Source of the DNA: Archivesica marissinica | Taxonomy: Eukaryota; Mollusca; Bivalvia; Venerida; Vesicomyidae | NCBI GenBank assembly: GCA_014843695.1 | Contig: CM026391.1 | Location: 14,195,365-14,259,364, forward strand | Length of the DNA stretch: 64,000 nt | Reading direction: 5' to 3' | In this document: one piece after another, positions 20,063-33,622 of the stretch | Layout of the letters: the number at the start of each line of letters is the position of its first letter | How positions within the stretch are numbered: the first letter of the stretch is position 1 | Notes under the pieces: generated by a model | Told to the model about the DNA's origin: nothing | The model's database searches: none | What the model saw: the letters and a program-made list of their open reading frames with translations, nothing else | Translations under genes and position numbers: made by a program

Positions 20063-23000
20063 TTGTTTCCTTTGACCCCTAGTAGAATAATAAACAAACT
20101 GTGCGGGTGATGTAGGGGGCAGGTTTGTTTCGTTTGACCCCTAGTAGAATAGTAAACAAACTGTGCCAGTGATGTAGGGGGGCAGGTTTGTAGGGGGCAG
20201 GTTTGTAGGGGGCAGGTTTGTTTCGTTTGACCCCTAGTAGAATAGTAAACAAACTGTGCCAGTGATGTAGGGGGGCAGGTTTGTAGGGGGCAGGTTTGTA
20301 GGGGGCAGGTTTGTTTCGTTTGACCCCTTGTAGAATAATAACAAACTGTGCCGGTGATGTAGGGGGCAGGTTTGTAGGGGGCAGGTTTGTTTCGTTTGAC
20401 CCCTAGTAGAATAATAAACAAACTGTGCCAGTGATGTAGGGGGCAGGTTTGTTTCGTTTCACCCCTTGTAGAATAATAAACAAACTGTGCCGGTGATGTA
20501 GGGGGCAGGTTTGTAGGGGGCAGGTTTGTTTCGTTTGACTCCTAGTAGAATAATAAACAAATTGTGCCAGTGATGTAGGGGGCAGGTTTGTTTCGCTTGA
20601 CCCCTAGTAGAATAATAAACAAATTGTGCCGGTGATGTAGGGGGCAGGTTTGTTTCATTTGACCCCTAGTAGAATAATAAACAAATTGTGCCAGTGATGT
20701 AGGGGGCAGGTTTGTTTCATTTGACCCCTAGTAGAATAATAAACAAACTGTGCCGGTGATGTAGGGGGCAGGTTTTGTTTCGTTTGACCCCTAGTAGAAT
20801 AATAAACAAAATGTGCCGGTGATGTAGGGGGCAGGTTTGTTTCGTTTGACCCCTAGTAGAATAATAAACAAATTGTGCCAGTGATGTAGGGGGCAGGTTT
20901 GTTTCGATTGACCCCTAGTAGATATAAACAAACTGTGCCGGTGATGTAGGGGGCAGGTTTGTTTCGTTTGACTCCTAGTAGAATAATAAACAAATTGTGC
21001 CGGTGATGTAGGGGGCAGGTTTGTTTCGCTTGACCCCTAGTAGAATAATAAACAAACTGTGACAGTGATGTAGGGGGCAGGTTTGTTTCGCTTGACCCCT
21101 AGTAGAAATAAACAAATGTGCCGGTGATGTAGGGGGCAGGTTTGTTTCGTTTGACCCCTAGTAGAATAATAAACAAACTGTGCCGGTGATGTAGGGGGCA
21201 GGTTTGTTTCGTTTGACCCCTAGTAGAATAATAAACAAATTGTGCCGGTGATGTACGGGGCAGGTTTGTTTCGTTTGACCCCTAGTAGAATAATAAACAA
21301 ATTGTGCCGGTGATGTAGGGGGCAGGTTTGTTTCGTTTGACCCCTAGTAGAATAATAAACAAATTGTGCCGGTGATGTAGGGGGCAGGTTTGTTTCGTTT
21401 GACCCCTAGTAGAATAATAAACAAATTGTGCCGGTGATGTAGGGGGCAGGTTTGTTTCGTTTGACCCCTAGTAGAATAATAAACAAATTGTGCCGGTGAT
21501 GTAGGGGGCAGGTTTGTTTCGTTTGACCCCTAGTAGAATAATAAACAAATTGTGCCGGTGATGTAGGGGGCAGGTTTGTTTCGTTGACCCCTAGTAGAAT
21601 AATAAACAAATTGTGCCGGTGATGTAGGGGCAGGTTTTTTCGTTGACCCCTAGTAGAATAATAAACAAATGTGCGTGATGTAGGGCAGGTTTGTTTCGTT
21701 TGACCCCTAGTAGAATAATAAACAAATTGTGCCGGTGATGTAGGGGGCAGGTTTGTTTCGTTTGACCCCTAGTAGAATAATAAACAAATTGTGCCGGTGA
21801 TGTAGGGGGCAGGTTTGTTTCGCTTGACCCCTAGTAGAATAATAAACAAACTGTGACAGTGATGTAAGGGGCAGGTTTGTTTCGATTGACCCCTAGTAGA
21901 ATAATAAACAAATTGTGCCGTGATGTAGGGGGCAGGTTTGTTTCGTTTGACCCCTAGTAGAATAATAAACAAATTGTGCCGTGATGTAGGGGCAGGTTTG
22001 TTTCGTTTGACCCCTAGAATAATAAACAAATTGTGCCGGTGATGTAGGGGGCAGGTTTGTTTCGTTTGACCCCTAGTAGAATAATAACAAACTGTGCCGT
22101 GATGTAGGGGGCAGGTTTGTTTCGCTTGACCCCTAGTAGAATAATAAACAAACTGTGACAGTGATGTAAGGGGGGGGTTTGTTTCGTTTGACCCCTAGTA
22201 GAATAATAAACAAATGTGCCGGTGATGTAGGGGCAGGTTTGTTTCGTTTGACTCCTAGTAGAATAATAAAAAAATTGTGCGGTGATGTAGGGGCAGGTTT
22301 GTTTCGCTTGACCCCTAGTAGAATAATAAACAAACTGTGACAGTGATGTAGGGGGCAGGTTTGTTTCGCTTGACCCCTAGTAGAATAATAAACAAATTGT
22401 GCCGGTGATGTAGGGGCAGGTTTTGTTTCGCTTGACCCCTAGTAGAATAATAAACAACTGTGCCAGTGATGTAGGGGGCAGGTTTTGTTTCGCTTGACCC
22501 CTAGTAGAATAATAAACAAACTGTGCCAGTGATGTAGTGGGCAGGTTTTGTTTCGCTTGACCCCTAGTAGAATAATAAACAAACTGTGCCAGTGATGTAG
22601 GGGGCAGGTTTTGTTTCGCTTGACCCCTAGTAGAATAATAAACAAACTGTGCCAGTGATGTAGGGGGCAGGTTTGTTTCGCTTGACCCCTAGTAGAATAA
22701 TAAACAAACTGTGCCGGTGATGTAGAGGGCAGTTTTGTTTCGTTTGACCCCTAGTAGAATAATAAACAAACTGTGCCGGTGATGTAGGGGGCAGGTTTGT
22801 TTCGTTTGACCCCTAGTAGAATAATAAACAAACTGTGCCAGTGATGTAGGGGGCAGGTTTGTTTCGTTTGACCCCTAGTAGAATAATAAACAAATTGTGC
22901 CGGTGAGGTAGGGGGCAGGTTTGTTCGTTTGACCCCTAGTAGAATAATAAACAAATTGTGCCGGTGATGTAGGGGGCAGGTTTGTTTCGTTTGACCCCTA

Positions 23001-26000
23001 GTAGAATAATAAACAAATTGTGCCGGTGATGTAGGGGCAGGTTTGTTTCGCTTGACCCCTAGTAGAATAATAAACAAACTGTGACAGTGATGTAGGGGCA
23101 GGTTTGTTTCGATTGACCCCTAGTAGAATAATAAACAAATTGTGCGGTGATGTAGGGGGCAGGTTTGTTTCGTTTGACCCCTAGTAGAATAATAAACAAT
23201 TGTGCCGGTGATGTAGGGGGCAGGTTTGTTTCGCTTGACCCCTAGTAGAATAATAAACAAACTGTGACAGTGATGTAAGGGGCAGGTTTGTTTCGATTGA
23301 CCCCTAGTAGAATAATAACAAATGTGCCGGTGATGTAGGGGGCAGGTTTGTTTCGTTTGACCCCTAGTAGAATAATAAACAAATTGTGCTAGTGATGGGG
23401 GCAGGTTTGTTTCGTTTGACCCCTAGTAGAATAATAAACAAATTGTGCGGTGATGTAGGGGGCAGGTTTGTTTCGCTTGACCCCTAGTAGAATAATAAAC
23501 AAACTGACAGTGATGTAGGGGGCAGGTTTGTTTCGTTTGACCCTAGTAGAATAATAAACAAATTGTGCCGGTGATGTAGGGGGCAGGTTTGTTTCGTTTG
23601 ACCACTAGTAGAATAATAAACAAATTGTGCCAGTGATGTAGGGGGCAGGTTTGTTTCGCTTGACCCCTAGTAGAATAATAAACAAACTGTGCCAGTGATG
23701 TATGGGGGCAGGTTTGTTTCGTTTGACCCTAGTAGAATAATAAACAAATTGTGCCGGTGATGTAGGGGCAGGTTTGTTTCGCTTGACCCCTAGTAGAATA
23801 ATAAACAAACTGTGACAGTGATGTAGGGGCAGGTTTGTTTCGCTTGACCCCTAGTAGAATAATAAACAAATTGTGCCGGTGATGTAGGGGGCAGGTTTGT
23901 TTCATTTGACCCCTAGTAGAATAATAAACAAATTGTGCTAGTGATGTAGGGGGCAGGTTTGTTTCGTTTGACCCTAGTAGAATAATAAACAAACTGTGCC
24001 AGTGATGTGGGGGCAGGTTTGTTTCGTTTGACCCCTAGTAGAATAATAAACAAATTGTGCCGGTGATGTAGGGGGCAGGTTTGTTTCGTTTGACCCCTAG
24101 TAGAATAATAAACAAATTGTGCTAGTGATGTAGGGGGCAGGTTTGTTTCGTTTGACCCCTAGTAGAATAATAAACAAATTGTGCAGGTGATGTAGGGGGC
24201 AGGTTTGTTTCGCTTGACCCCTAGTAGAATAATAAACAAACTGACAGTGATGTAGGGGGCAGGTTTGTTTCGTTTGACCCCTAGTAGAATAATAAACAAA
24301 TTGTGCCGGTGATGTAGGGGGCAGGTTTGTTTCGTTTGACCACTAGTAGAATAATAAACAATTGTGCCAGTGATGTAGGGGGCAGGTTTGTTTCGCTTGA
24401 CCCCTAGTAGAATAATAAACAAACTGTGCAGTGATGTAGGGGCAGGTTTGTTTCGCTTGACCCCTAGTAGAATAATAAACAAATTGTGCCGGTGATGTAG
24501 GGGGCAGGTTTGTTTCATTTGACCCCTAGTAGAATAATAAACAAATTGTGCCAGTGATGTAGGGGGCAGGTTTGTTTCATTGACCCCTAGTAGAATAATA
24601 AACAAACTGTGCCGGTGATGTAGGGGGCAGGTTTTGTTTCGTTTGACCCCTAGTAGAATAATAAACAAATGTGCCGGTGATGTAGGGGCAGGTTTGTTTC
24701 GTTTGACCCCTAGTAGAATAATAAACAAACTGTGCCAGTGATGTTGGGGGCAGGTTTGTTTCGTTTGACCCCTAGTAGAATAATAAACAAATTGTGCAGT
24801 GATGTAGGGGGCAGGTTTGTTTCGATTGACCCCTAGTAGAATAATAAACAAATTGTGCCGGTGATGTAGGGGGCAGGTTTGTTTCGTTTGACCCCTAGTA
24901 GAATAATAAACAAATTGTGCCAGTGATGTAGGGGGCAGGTTTGTTTCGCTTGACCCCTAGTAGAATAATAAACAAACTGTGACAGTGATGTAGGGGGCAG
25001 GTTTGTTTCGTTTGACCCCTAGTAGAATAATAAACAAATTGTGCCGGTGATGTAGGGGGCAGGTTTGTTTCGTTTGACCCCTAGTAGAATAATAAACAAA
25101 TTGTGCCGGTGATGTAGGGGGCAGGTTTGTTTCGTTTGACCCCTAGTAGAATAATAAACAAATTGTGCCGGTGATATAGGGGGCAGGTTTGTTTCGCTTG
25201 ACCCCTAGTAGAATAATAAACAAACTGTGCCAGTGATGTAGGGGGCAGGTTTTGTTTCGCTTGACCCCTAGTAGAATAATAAACAAATTGTGCCGGTGAT
25301 GTAGGGGGCAGGTTTGTTTCGCTTGACCCCTAGTAGAATAATAAACAAACTGACAGTGATGTAGGGGGCAGGTTTGTTTCGTTTGACCCCTAGTAGAATA
25401 ATAAACAAATTGTGCGGTGATGTAGGGGGCAGGTTCGTTTTGTTTGACCCCTAGTAGAATAATAAACAAACTGTGCTGGTGATGTAGGGGGCAGGTTTTG
25501 TTTCGTTTGACCCCTAGTAGAATAATAAACAAACTGTGCCGGTGATGTAGGGGGCAGGTTTGTTTCGTTTGACCCCTAGTAGAATAATAAACAAACTGTG
25601 CCAGTGATGTAGGGGGCAGGTTTGTTTCGTTTGACCCCTAGTAGAATAATAAACAAATTGTGCAGTGATGTAGGGGGCAGGTTCGTTTCGTTTGACCCCT
25701 AGTAGAATAATAAACAAACTGACAGTGATGTAGGGGGCAGGTTTGTTTCGTTTGACCCCTAGTAGAATAATAAACAAATTGTGCCGGTGATGTAGGGGGC
25801 AGGTTTGTTTCGTTTGACCCCTAGTAGAATAATAAAACAATTGTGCCAGTGATGTAGGGGCAGGTTTGTTTCGCTTGACCCCTAGTAGAATAAAACAAAT
25901 TGTGCCGGTGATGTAGGGGGCAGGTTTGTTTCGTTGACCCCTAGTAGAATAATAAACAAATTGTGCCGGTGATGTAGGGGGCAGGTTTGTTTCGTTTGAC

Positions 26001-29000
26001 CCCTAGTAGAATAATAAACAAACTGTGCCGTGATGTAGGGGGCAGGTTTGTTTCATTTGACCCCTAGTAGAATAATAAACAAATTGTGCCGGTGATTTAG
26101 GGGGCAGGTTTTGTTTCGTTTGACCCCTAGTAGAATAATAAACAAATTGTGCCGGTGATGTAGGGGGCAGGTTTGTTTCGCTTGACCCCTAGTAGAATAA
26201 TAAACAAACTGTGCCAGTGATGTAGGGGGCAGGTTTGTTTCGTTTGACCCCTAGTAGAATAATAAACAATTGTGCCGGTGATGTAGGGGGCAGGTTTGTT
26301 TCGCTTGACCCCTAGTAGAATAATAAACAACTGACAGTGATGTAGGGGGCAGGTTTGTTTCGTTTGACCCCTAGTAGAATAATAAACAATTGTGCCGGTG
26401 ATGTAGGGGGCAGGTTTGTTTCGCTTGACCCTAGTAGAATAATAAACAAACTGTGACAGTGATGTAGGGGCAGGTTTGTTTCGCTTGACCCCTAGTAGAA
26501 TAATAAACAAACTGTGCCGTGATGTAGGGGGCAGGTTTGTTTCGTTTGACCCCTAGTAGAATAATAAACAAATTGTGCCAGTGATGTAGGGGCAGGTTTG
26601 TTTCGCTTGACCCCTAGTAGAATAATAAACAAACTGTGCCAGTGATGTAGGGGGCAGGTTTGTTTCGTTTGACCCCTAGTAGAATAATAAACAAATGTGC
26701 CGGTGATGTAGGGGGCAGGTTTGTTTCGTTTGACCCCTAGTAGAATAATAAACAAACTGTGCTAGTGATGTAGGGGGCAGGTTTGTTTCGTTTGACCCCT
26801 AGTAGAATAATAAACAAATTGTGCCGGTGATGTAGGGGCAGGTTTGTTTCGTTTGACCCCTAGTAGAATAATAACAAACTGCAGTGATGTAGGGGGCAGG
26901 TTGTTTCGTTTGACCCTAGTAGAATAATAAACAAATTGTGCCGTGATGTAGGGGCAGGTTTGTTTCGTTTGACCCCTAGTAGAATAATAAACAAACTGTG
27001 CCAGTGATGTAGGGGGCAGGTTTGTTTCGTTTGACCCCTAGTAGAATAATAAACAAATTGTGCCGGTGATGTAGGGGGCAGGTTTGTTTCGTTTGACCCC
27101 TAGTAGAATAATAAACAAATTGTGCCGGTGATGTAGGGGGCAGGTTTGTTTCGTTTGACCCCTAGTAGAATAATAAACAAATTGTGCCGGTGATGTAGGG
27201 GGCAGGTTTGTTTCGTTTGACCCCTAGTAGAATAATAAACAAATTGTGCCGGTGATGTAGGGGGCAGGTTTGTTTCGTTTGACCCCTAGTAGAATAATAA
27301 ACAAATTGTGCCGGTGATGTAGGGGGCAGGTTTGTTTCGTTTGACCCCTAGTAGAATAATAAACAAATTGTGCCGGTGATGTAGGGGGCAGGTTTGTTTC
27401 GTTTGACCCCTAGTAGAATAATAAACAAATTGTGCCGGTGATGTAGGGGGCAGGTTTGTTTCGTTTGACCCCTAGTAGAATAATAAACAAATTGTGCCGG
27501 TGATGTAGGGGGCAGGTTTGTTTCGTTTGACCCCTAGTAGAATAATAAACAAATTGTGCCGGTGATGTAGGGGGCAGGTTTGTTTCGTTTGACCCCTAGT
27601 AGAATAATAAACAAATTGTGCCGGTGATGTAGGGGGCAGGTTTGTTTCGCTTGACCCCTAGTAGAATAATAAACAAACTGTGACAGTGATGTAAGGGGCA
27701 GGTTTGTTTCGATTGACCCCTAGTAGAATAATAAACAAATTGTGCCGGTGATGTAGGGGGCAGGTTTGTTTCGTTTGACCCCTAGTAGAATAATAAACAA
27801 ATTGTGCTAGTGATGTAGGGGGCAGGTTTGTTTCGTTTGACCCCTAGTAGAATAATAAACAAATTGTGCAGGTGATGTAGGGGGCAGGTTTGTTTCGCTT
27901 GACCCCTAGTAGAATAATAAACAAACTGACAGTGATGTAGGGGGCAGGTTTGTTTCGTTTGACCCCTAGTAGAATAATAAACAAATTGTGCCGGTGATGT
28001 AGGGGGCAGGTTTGTTTCGTTTGACCACTAGTAGAATAATAAACAAATTGTGCCAGTGATGTAGGGGGCAGGTTTGTTTCGCTTGACCCCTAGTAGAATA
28101 ATAAACAAACTGTGCCAGTGATGTATGGGGGCAGGTTTGTTTCGTTTGACCCCTAGTAGAATAATAAACAAATTGTGCCGGTGATGTAGGGGGCAGGTTT
28201 GTTTCGCTTGACCCCTAGTAGAATAATAAACAAACTGTGACAGTGATGTAGGGGCAGGTTTGTTTCGCTTGACCCCTAGTAGAATAATAAACAAATTGTG
28301 CCGGTGATGTAGGGGGCAGGTTTGTTTCGTTTGACCCCTAGTAGAATAATAAACAAATTGTGCCAGTGATGTAGGGGGCAGGTTTGTTTCGTTTGACCCC
28401 TAGTAGAATAATAAACAAACTGTGCCAGTGATGTGGGGGCAGGTTTGTTTCGTTTGACCCCTAGTAGAATAATAAACAAATTGTGCCGGTGATGTAGGGG
28501 GCAGGTTTGTTTCGTTTGACCCCTAGTAGAATAATAAACAAATTGTGCTAGTGATGTAGGGGGCAGGTTTGTTTCGTTTGACCCCTAGTAGAATAATAAA
28601 CAAATTGTGCAGGTGATGTAGGGGGCAGGTTTGTTTCGCTTGACCCCTAGTAGAATAATAAACAAACTGTCAGTGATGTAGGGGGCAGGTTTGTTTCGTT
28701 TGACCCCTAGTAGAATAATAAACAAATTGTGCCGGTGATGTAGGGGGCAGGTTTGTTTCGTTTGACCACTAGTAGAATAATAAACAAATTGTGCCAGTGA
28801 TGTAGGGGGCAGGTTTGTTTCGCTTGACCCCTAGTAGAATAATAAACAAACTGTGCCAGTGATGTAGGGGGCAGGTTTGTTTCGTTTGACCCCTAGTAGA
28901 ATAATAAACAAATTGTGCCGGTGATGTAGGGGGCAGGTTTGTTTCATTTGACCCCTAGTAGAATAATAAACAAATTGTGCCAGTGATGTAGGGGGCAGGT

Positions 29001-31762
29001 TTGTTTCATTGACCCCTAGTAGAATAATAAACAAACTGTGCCGGTGATGTAGGGGGCAGGTTTTGTTTCGTTTGACCCCTAGTAGAATAATAAACAAATG
29101 TGCCGGTGATGTAGGGGCAGGTTTGTTTCGTTGACCCCTAGTAGAATAATAAACAAACTGTGCCAGTGATGTAGGGGGCAGGTTTGTTTCGTTTGACCCC
29201 TAGTAGAATAATAAACAAATTGTGCCGGTGATGTAGGGGGCAGGTTTGTTTCGTTTGACCCCTAGTAGAATAATAAACAAATTGTGCCGGTGATGTAGGG
29301 GGCAGGTTTGTTTCGCTTGACCCCTAGTAGAATAATAAACAAACTGTGACAGTGATGTAGGGGGCAGGTTTGTTTCGTTTGACCCCTAGTAGAATAATAA
29401 ACAAATTGTGCCGGTGATGTAGGGGGCAGGTTTGTTTCGTTTGACCCCTAGTAGAATAATAAACAAATTGTGCCGGTGATGTAGGGGGCAGGTTTGTTTC
29501 GTTTGACCCCTAGTAGAATAATAAACAAATTGTGCCGGTGATGTAGGGGGCAGGTTTGTTTCGTTTGACCCCTAGTAGAATAATAAACAAATTGTGCCGG
29601 TGATATAGGGGGCAGGTTTGTTTCGCTTGACCCCTAGTAGAATAATAAACAAACTGTGCCAGTGATGTAGGGGGCAGGTTTTGTTTCGCTTGACCCCTAG
29701 TAGAATAATAAACAAATTGTGCCGGTGATGTAGGGGGCAGGTTTGTTTCGCTTGACCCCTAGTAGAATAATAAACAAACTGACAGTGATGTAGGGGGCAG
29801 GTTTGTTTCGTTTGACCCCTAGTAGAATAATAAACAAATTGTGCGGTGATGTAGGGGGCAGGTTCGTTTTGTTTGACCCCTAGTAGAATAATAAACAAAC
29901 TGTGCTGGTGATGTAGGGGGCAGGTTTTGTTTCGTTTGACCCCTAGTAGAATAATAAACAAACTGTGCCGGTGATGTAGGGGGCAGGTTTGTTTCGTTTG
30001 ACCCCTAGTAGAATAATAAACAAACTGTGCCAGTGATGTAGGGGGCAGGTTTGTTTCGTTTGACCCCTAGTAGAATAATAAACAAATTGTGCCGGTGATG
30101 TAGGGGGCAGGTTTGTTTCGTTTGACCCCTAGTAGAATAATAAACAAATTGTGCCAGTGATGTAGGGGGCAGGTTTGTTTCGTTTGACCCCTAGTAGAAT
30201 AATAAACAAATTGTGCCGGTGATGTAGGGGGCAGGTTTGTTTCGTTTGACCCCTAGTAGAATAATAAACAAATTGTGCCGGTGATGTAGGGGGCAGGTTT
30301 GTTTCGTTTGACCCCTAGTAGAATAATAAACAAATTGTGCCGGTGATGTAGGGGGCAGGTTTGTTTCGCTTGACCCCTAGTAGAATAATAAACAATTGTG
30401 CCGGTGATGTAGGGGGCAGGTTTGTTTCGTTTGACCCCTAGTAGAATAATAAACAAATTGTGCCGGTGATGTAGGGGGCAGGTTTGTTTCGTTGTGTGTT
30501 TGGTGTGTAGGGGGCAGGTTTGTTTCGTTTGACCCCTAGTAGAATAATAAACAAATTGTGCCGGTGATGTAGGGGGCAGGTTTGTTTCGTTTGACCCCTA
30601 GTAGAATAATAAACAAATTGTGCCGGTGATGTAGGGGGCAGGTTTGTTTCGTTTGACCCCTAGTAGAATAATAAACAAATTGTGCCGGTGATGTAGGGGG
30701 CAGGTTTGTTTCGTTTGACCCCTAGTAGAATAATAAACAAATTGTGCCAGTGATGTAGGGGGCAGGTTTGTTTCGTTTGACCCCTAGTAGAATAATAAAC
30801 AAATTGTGCCGGTGATGTAGGGGGCAGGTTTGTTTCGTTTGACCCCTAGTAGAATAATAAACAAATTGTGCCAGTGATGTAGGGGGCAGGTTTGTTTCGT
30901 TTGACCCCTAGTAGAATAATAAACAAATTGTGCCGGTGATGTAGGGGGCAGGTTTGTTTCGTTTGACCCCTAGTAGAATAATAAACAAATTGTGCCGGTG
31001 ATGTAGGGGGCAGGTTTGTTTCGTTTGACCCCTAGTAGAATAATAAACAAATTGTGCCGGTGATGTAGGGGGCAGGTTTGTTTCGTTTGACCCCTAGTAG
31101 AATAATAAACAAATTGTGCCGGTGATGTAGGGGGCAGGTTTGTTTCGTTTGACCCCTAGTAGAATAATAAACAAATTGTGCCGGTGATGTAGGGGGCAGG
31201 TTTGTTTCGTTTGACCCCTAGTAGAATAATAAACAAATTGTGCCGGTGATGTAGGGGGCAGGTTTGTTTCGTTTGACCACTAGTAGAATAATAAACAAAT
31301 TGTGCCAGTGATGTAGGGGGCAGGTTTGTTTCGCTTGACCCCTAGTAGAATAATAAACAAACTGTGACAGTGATGTAGGGGGCAGGTTTGTTTCGCTTGA
31401 CCCCTAGTAGAATAATAAACAAATTGTGCCGGTGATGTAGGGGGCAGGTTTGTTTCATTTGACCCCTAGTAGAATAATAAACAAATTGTGCCAGTGATGT
31501 AGGGGGCAGGTTTGTTTCATTTGACCCCTAGTAGAATAATAAACAAACTGTGCCGGTGATGTAGGGGGCAGGTTTTGTTTCGTTTGACCCCTAGTAGAAT
31601 AATAAACAAACTGTGCCGGTGATGTAGCGGGCAGGTTTGTTTCGTTTGACCCCTAGTAGAATAATAAACAAACTGTGCCAGTGATGTATGGGGGCAGGTT
31701 TGTTTCGTTTGACCCCTAGTAGAATAATAAACAAATTGTGCCGGTGATGTAGGGGGCAGGTT
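20063..31762. repeat. 62-bp satellite, 11.7 kb, about 190 units
   Basis: Unit gtgatgtagggggcaggttt, gtttcgtttgacccctagta, gaataataaacaaattgtgc, cg. Variants: ccggtg/ccagtg/acagtg/ctagtg, aaattg/aaactg, cgttt/cgctt/cattt/cgatt, ccccta/ccacta. The left edge (20,100-20,520) has extra gggggcaggtttgta duplications. Units are uniform at 20.5-21.57 kb and after about 26.95 kb, and almost identical at 27.0-27.65 and 30.5-31.26 kb; 21.58-26.95 kb is full of single-base deletions, mostly in homopolymers. One foreign break occurs near 30,490 (gttgtgtgtttggtgtg). Since 62 is not a multiple of three, minus-strand frames cycle through the unit (62-residue period) and none is a credible gene. Confidence 0.98.
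23230..25560. repeat. Higher-order block, first copy (second at about 27,650-29,990)
   Basis: Rare unit variants recur in the same order at a displacement of 4.42-4.43 kb: gtgatatagg at 25,174 and 29,603; caggttcgttttg at about 25,432 and 29,861; gtgcaggtgatg at 24,181 and 28,608; gaccactag at 24,340 and 28,768. Inside it a 12-unit (about 740 bp) block is itself doubled, gaccactag recurring at 23,601 and 24,340, and at 28,025 and 28,768. Confidence 0.88.
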
Positions 31763-31905
31763 CCAGCAATAATCATGAATGAAGAGTTATAGTCCTTGCT
31801 TTCTGTCCAATTCCTTATTTCAATTGTTGTATATAACCAACTTATTTCAATTGTTGTAAATAACCACCTTATTTCAATTGTTGTAAATAACCATGTACAT
31901 TATAT
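31763..31905. other. Short unique junction with 28-bp repeats
   Basis: Contains three units of ttatttcaattgttgtaaat at about 31,815-31,890 and then the SINE F fragment. Confidence 0.7.
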
Positions 31906-32073
31906 TATATTTCGGGTTTTACGCCTGCATCAGCCCCATTTTGGGCTATATCGCTGGCGGGCAGTTTACCTAACAACACCTTTCCTGGGCAGGCTCCAGT
32001 GGTTAACCAGTACTTGGGTGCTCCGTAAGAAACTGCCAACTTTTTCATATAAATGAGAAACAGCCTGAGCTAA
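31906..32073 (-). mobile_element. SINE family F body, head missing
   Basis: Reverse complement of the 3' portion of the copy at 9953-10232: gatgcaggcgtaaaacccga, agcccaaaatgg, cctgcccaggaaagg, ggcagtttcttacgga. The tRNA-like head is lost. Confidence 0.85.
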
Positions 32074-32200
32074 CCATGTACATGATAGAAAATAAACATG
32101 TACCAAATATATTCCTCACATTTCATTGGTCTAAAACCACGTTTTCCATGCACAGTAATGTGCTGACACAGAATTCCACATGGAGTTCATCAACGTATAC

Positions 32201-32562
32201 CTGTGTATTTGTTCAGGTAATGTCCCTGGCCATGTCATATTTATGTCATACCAAGGTAACGATTGCACACAGTGTATTTGTTCAGGTAATGTCCCTGGCC
32301 ATGTCATATTTATGTCATACCAAGGTAACGACTGCACACAGTGTATTTGTTCAGGTAATGTCTATGGCCATGTTATATTTATGTCATACCAAGGTAACGA
32401 CTGCACACGGTGTATTTGTTCAGGTAATGTCCCTGGCCATGTCATATTTATGTCATACCAAGGTAACGACTGCACACAGTGTATTTGTTCAGGTAATGTC
32501 TATGGCCATATCATATTTATGTCTCACCAAGGTAACGATTGCACACGGTGTATTTGTTCAGA
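32201..32562. repeat. 69-bp tandem array, 5 units
   Basis: tgtatttgttcaggtaatgt starts at 32,204, 32,273, 32,342, 32,411, 32,480 and 32,549, exactly 69 bp apart. As 69 is 23 codons, two plus frames stay open (172 and 140 codons). Both being open with similar substitution patterns argues against coding. Confidence 0.95.
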
Positions 32563-32787
32563 TTTCTTCACAATTTTCAAGATCTGCCCATTAATGAAAT
32601 GAAATTGTTTTATGAAATCAATATCTGCCAATTTGCATATATATTTTGAAAGCAAATAACGAGACAAGGTGATATGGTTTCAGAAAGGCAGTTTTAAATT
32701 TAAAGCACTGCCAGCAAACAGAATTGCAGCAGAATGGTACCGTGTCATGAATATAAAACTGGAGTCAGTCAAGCTGACAATACCAAT
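32563..32787. other. Unique spacer
   Basis: AT-rich, nothing recognised. Confidence 0.4.
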
Positions 32788-32789
32788 TA

Positions 32790-32967
32790 CAGTCAAACCT
32801 GTGTTAGTGGTAACCTCTATTAAGCAGCCAACCTGTATTAAGCAGCCAGTTAGCAGATTCCCAATATGTTGTTTTATTATACATTTGACCTCTTTTAAGC
32901 AGCCACCTGTGCTAAGCAGCCACTTTCTGTGGTTCCCTTGGCTGGCTGCTTAAGACAGGTTTGACTG
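32790..32967. mobile_element. TA-flanked MITE, family M, copy 3 (178 bp)
   Basis: TA at 32788-32789 and 32968-32969; CAGTCAAACCTGTGTTAG and CTTAAGACAGGTTTGACTG ends are perfect inverted repeats over 13 bases. Confidence 0.9.
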
Positions 32968-32969
32968 TA

Positions 32970-33338
32970 TATAGACATAAGTCATGTTTTGAACCGGCAC
33001 CACTATGGCGATGTCGTCTGGCCAAAAAAATCTGAACACTATAATTAACTGCGCCAACTGGTCGAGGAAATGATGTTCAGTACATCACTCAGACGTCAGG
33101 TTTAGTATAATAACAACTATACTGTATAGCGCAATATAGCTGCGGTGCCAAATGGCAGTTTTACATTAATGATGTCTTTAATTGGCACATTTCTTTTTTT
33201 CCCGCCAAAATAAACCCACACTCAGCTCGGCAAGAGAAACGCCAATGACTCATACTACTATGGGATAGAAATCTAATCAGTGACATCACGTGTTTTTGAC
33301 AAGATTAAATCAATTTGTATTGTAAATTAATTGGCAAT
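32970..33338. other. Unique sequence
   Basis: No repeat partner within the window and no coding signal. Confidence 0.4.
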
Positions 33339-33350
33339 AAGTAATAAGTT

Positions 33351-33610
33351 CTTTCTTTTTTTTTAAACTTTATTTATTTTACAACGATTGCGAAGCAAGT
33401 TCTAACAACTTATATTAATCACTCTCATTGGTGCGGATGAAAGCGTATATGTGGTCATTCGTGTGGGAGGAAACCGGAGTACCCGGAGAAAACACACCTG
33501 TCCGATCAGGCGACCACCGTACCATCTCACATACTTCCCTGTCCGAGGATCGAACCCGGGTTGCATTGGTGAGAAGCGAGCGTGCTAACCACTGCGCTAA
33601 TCGGACAGCC
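33351..33610 (-). mobile_element. SINE family B, full length, with 12-bp target duplication
   Basis: On the minus strand: head tgtccgattagcgcagtgg (A box), B box cccgggttcgatcctcgg, a core with gggtactccggtttcctccc, then gagagtgattaatataag, tail acttgcttcgcaatcg and ttgtaaaataaataaag. Flanked by perfect AAGTAATAAGTT repeats at 33339-33350 and 33611-33622. The core word is shared by widely distributed metazoan SINEs (family knowledge). Confidence 0.93.
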
Positions 33611-33622
33611 AAGTAATAAGTT

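Noticed and set aside
20063..31762. CRISPR-like array because of regular repeats
   Set aside because: There are no unique spacers: the full 62-bp period is repeated. The surroundings are eukaryotic and no cas gene is present.
20063..31762. Minus-strand frames such as MFIILLGVKRNKPAP as a gene family
   Set aside because: 62 is not a multiple of three, so the frames merely cycle through the same unit and end wherever an indel or variant makes a stop.
32180..32602. 140-codon cysteine-rich repeat protein (CICSGNVPGH period)
   Set aside because: 69-bp unit is 23 codons; a second plus frame is open for 172 codons and a minus frame is also open, so openness carries no information.
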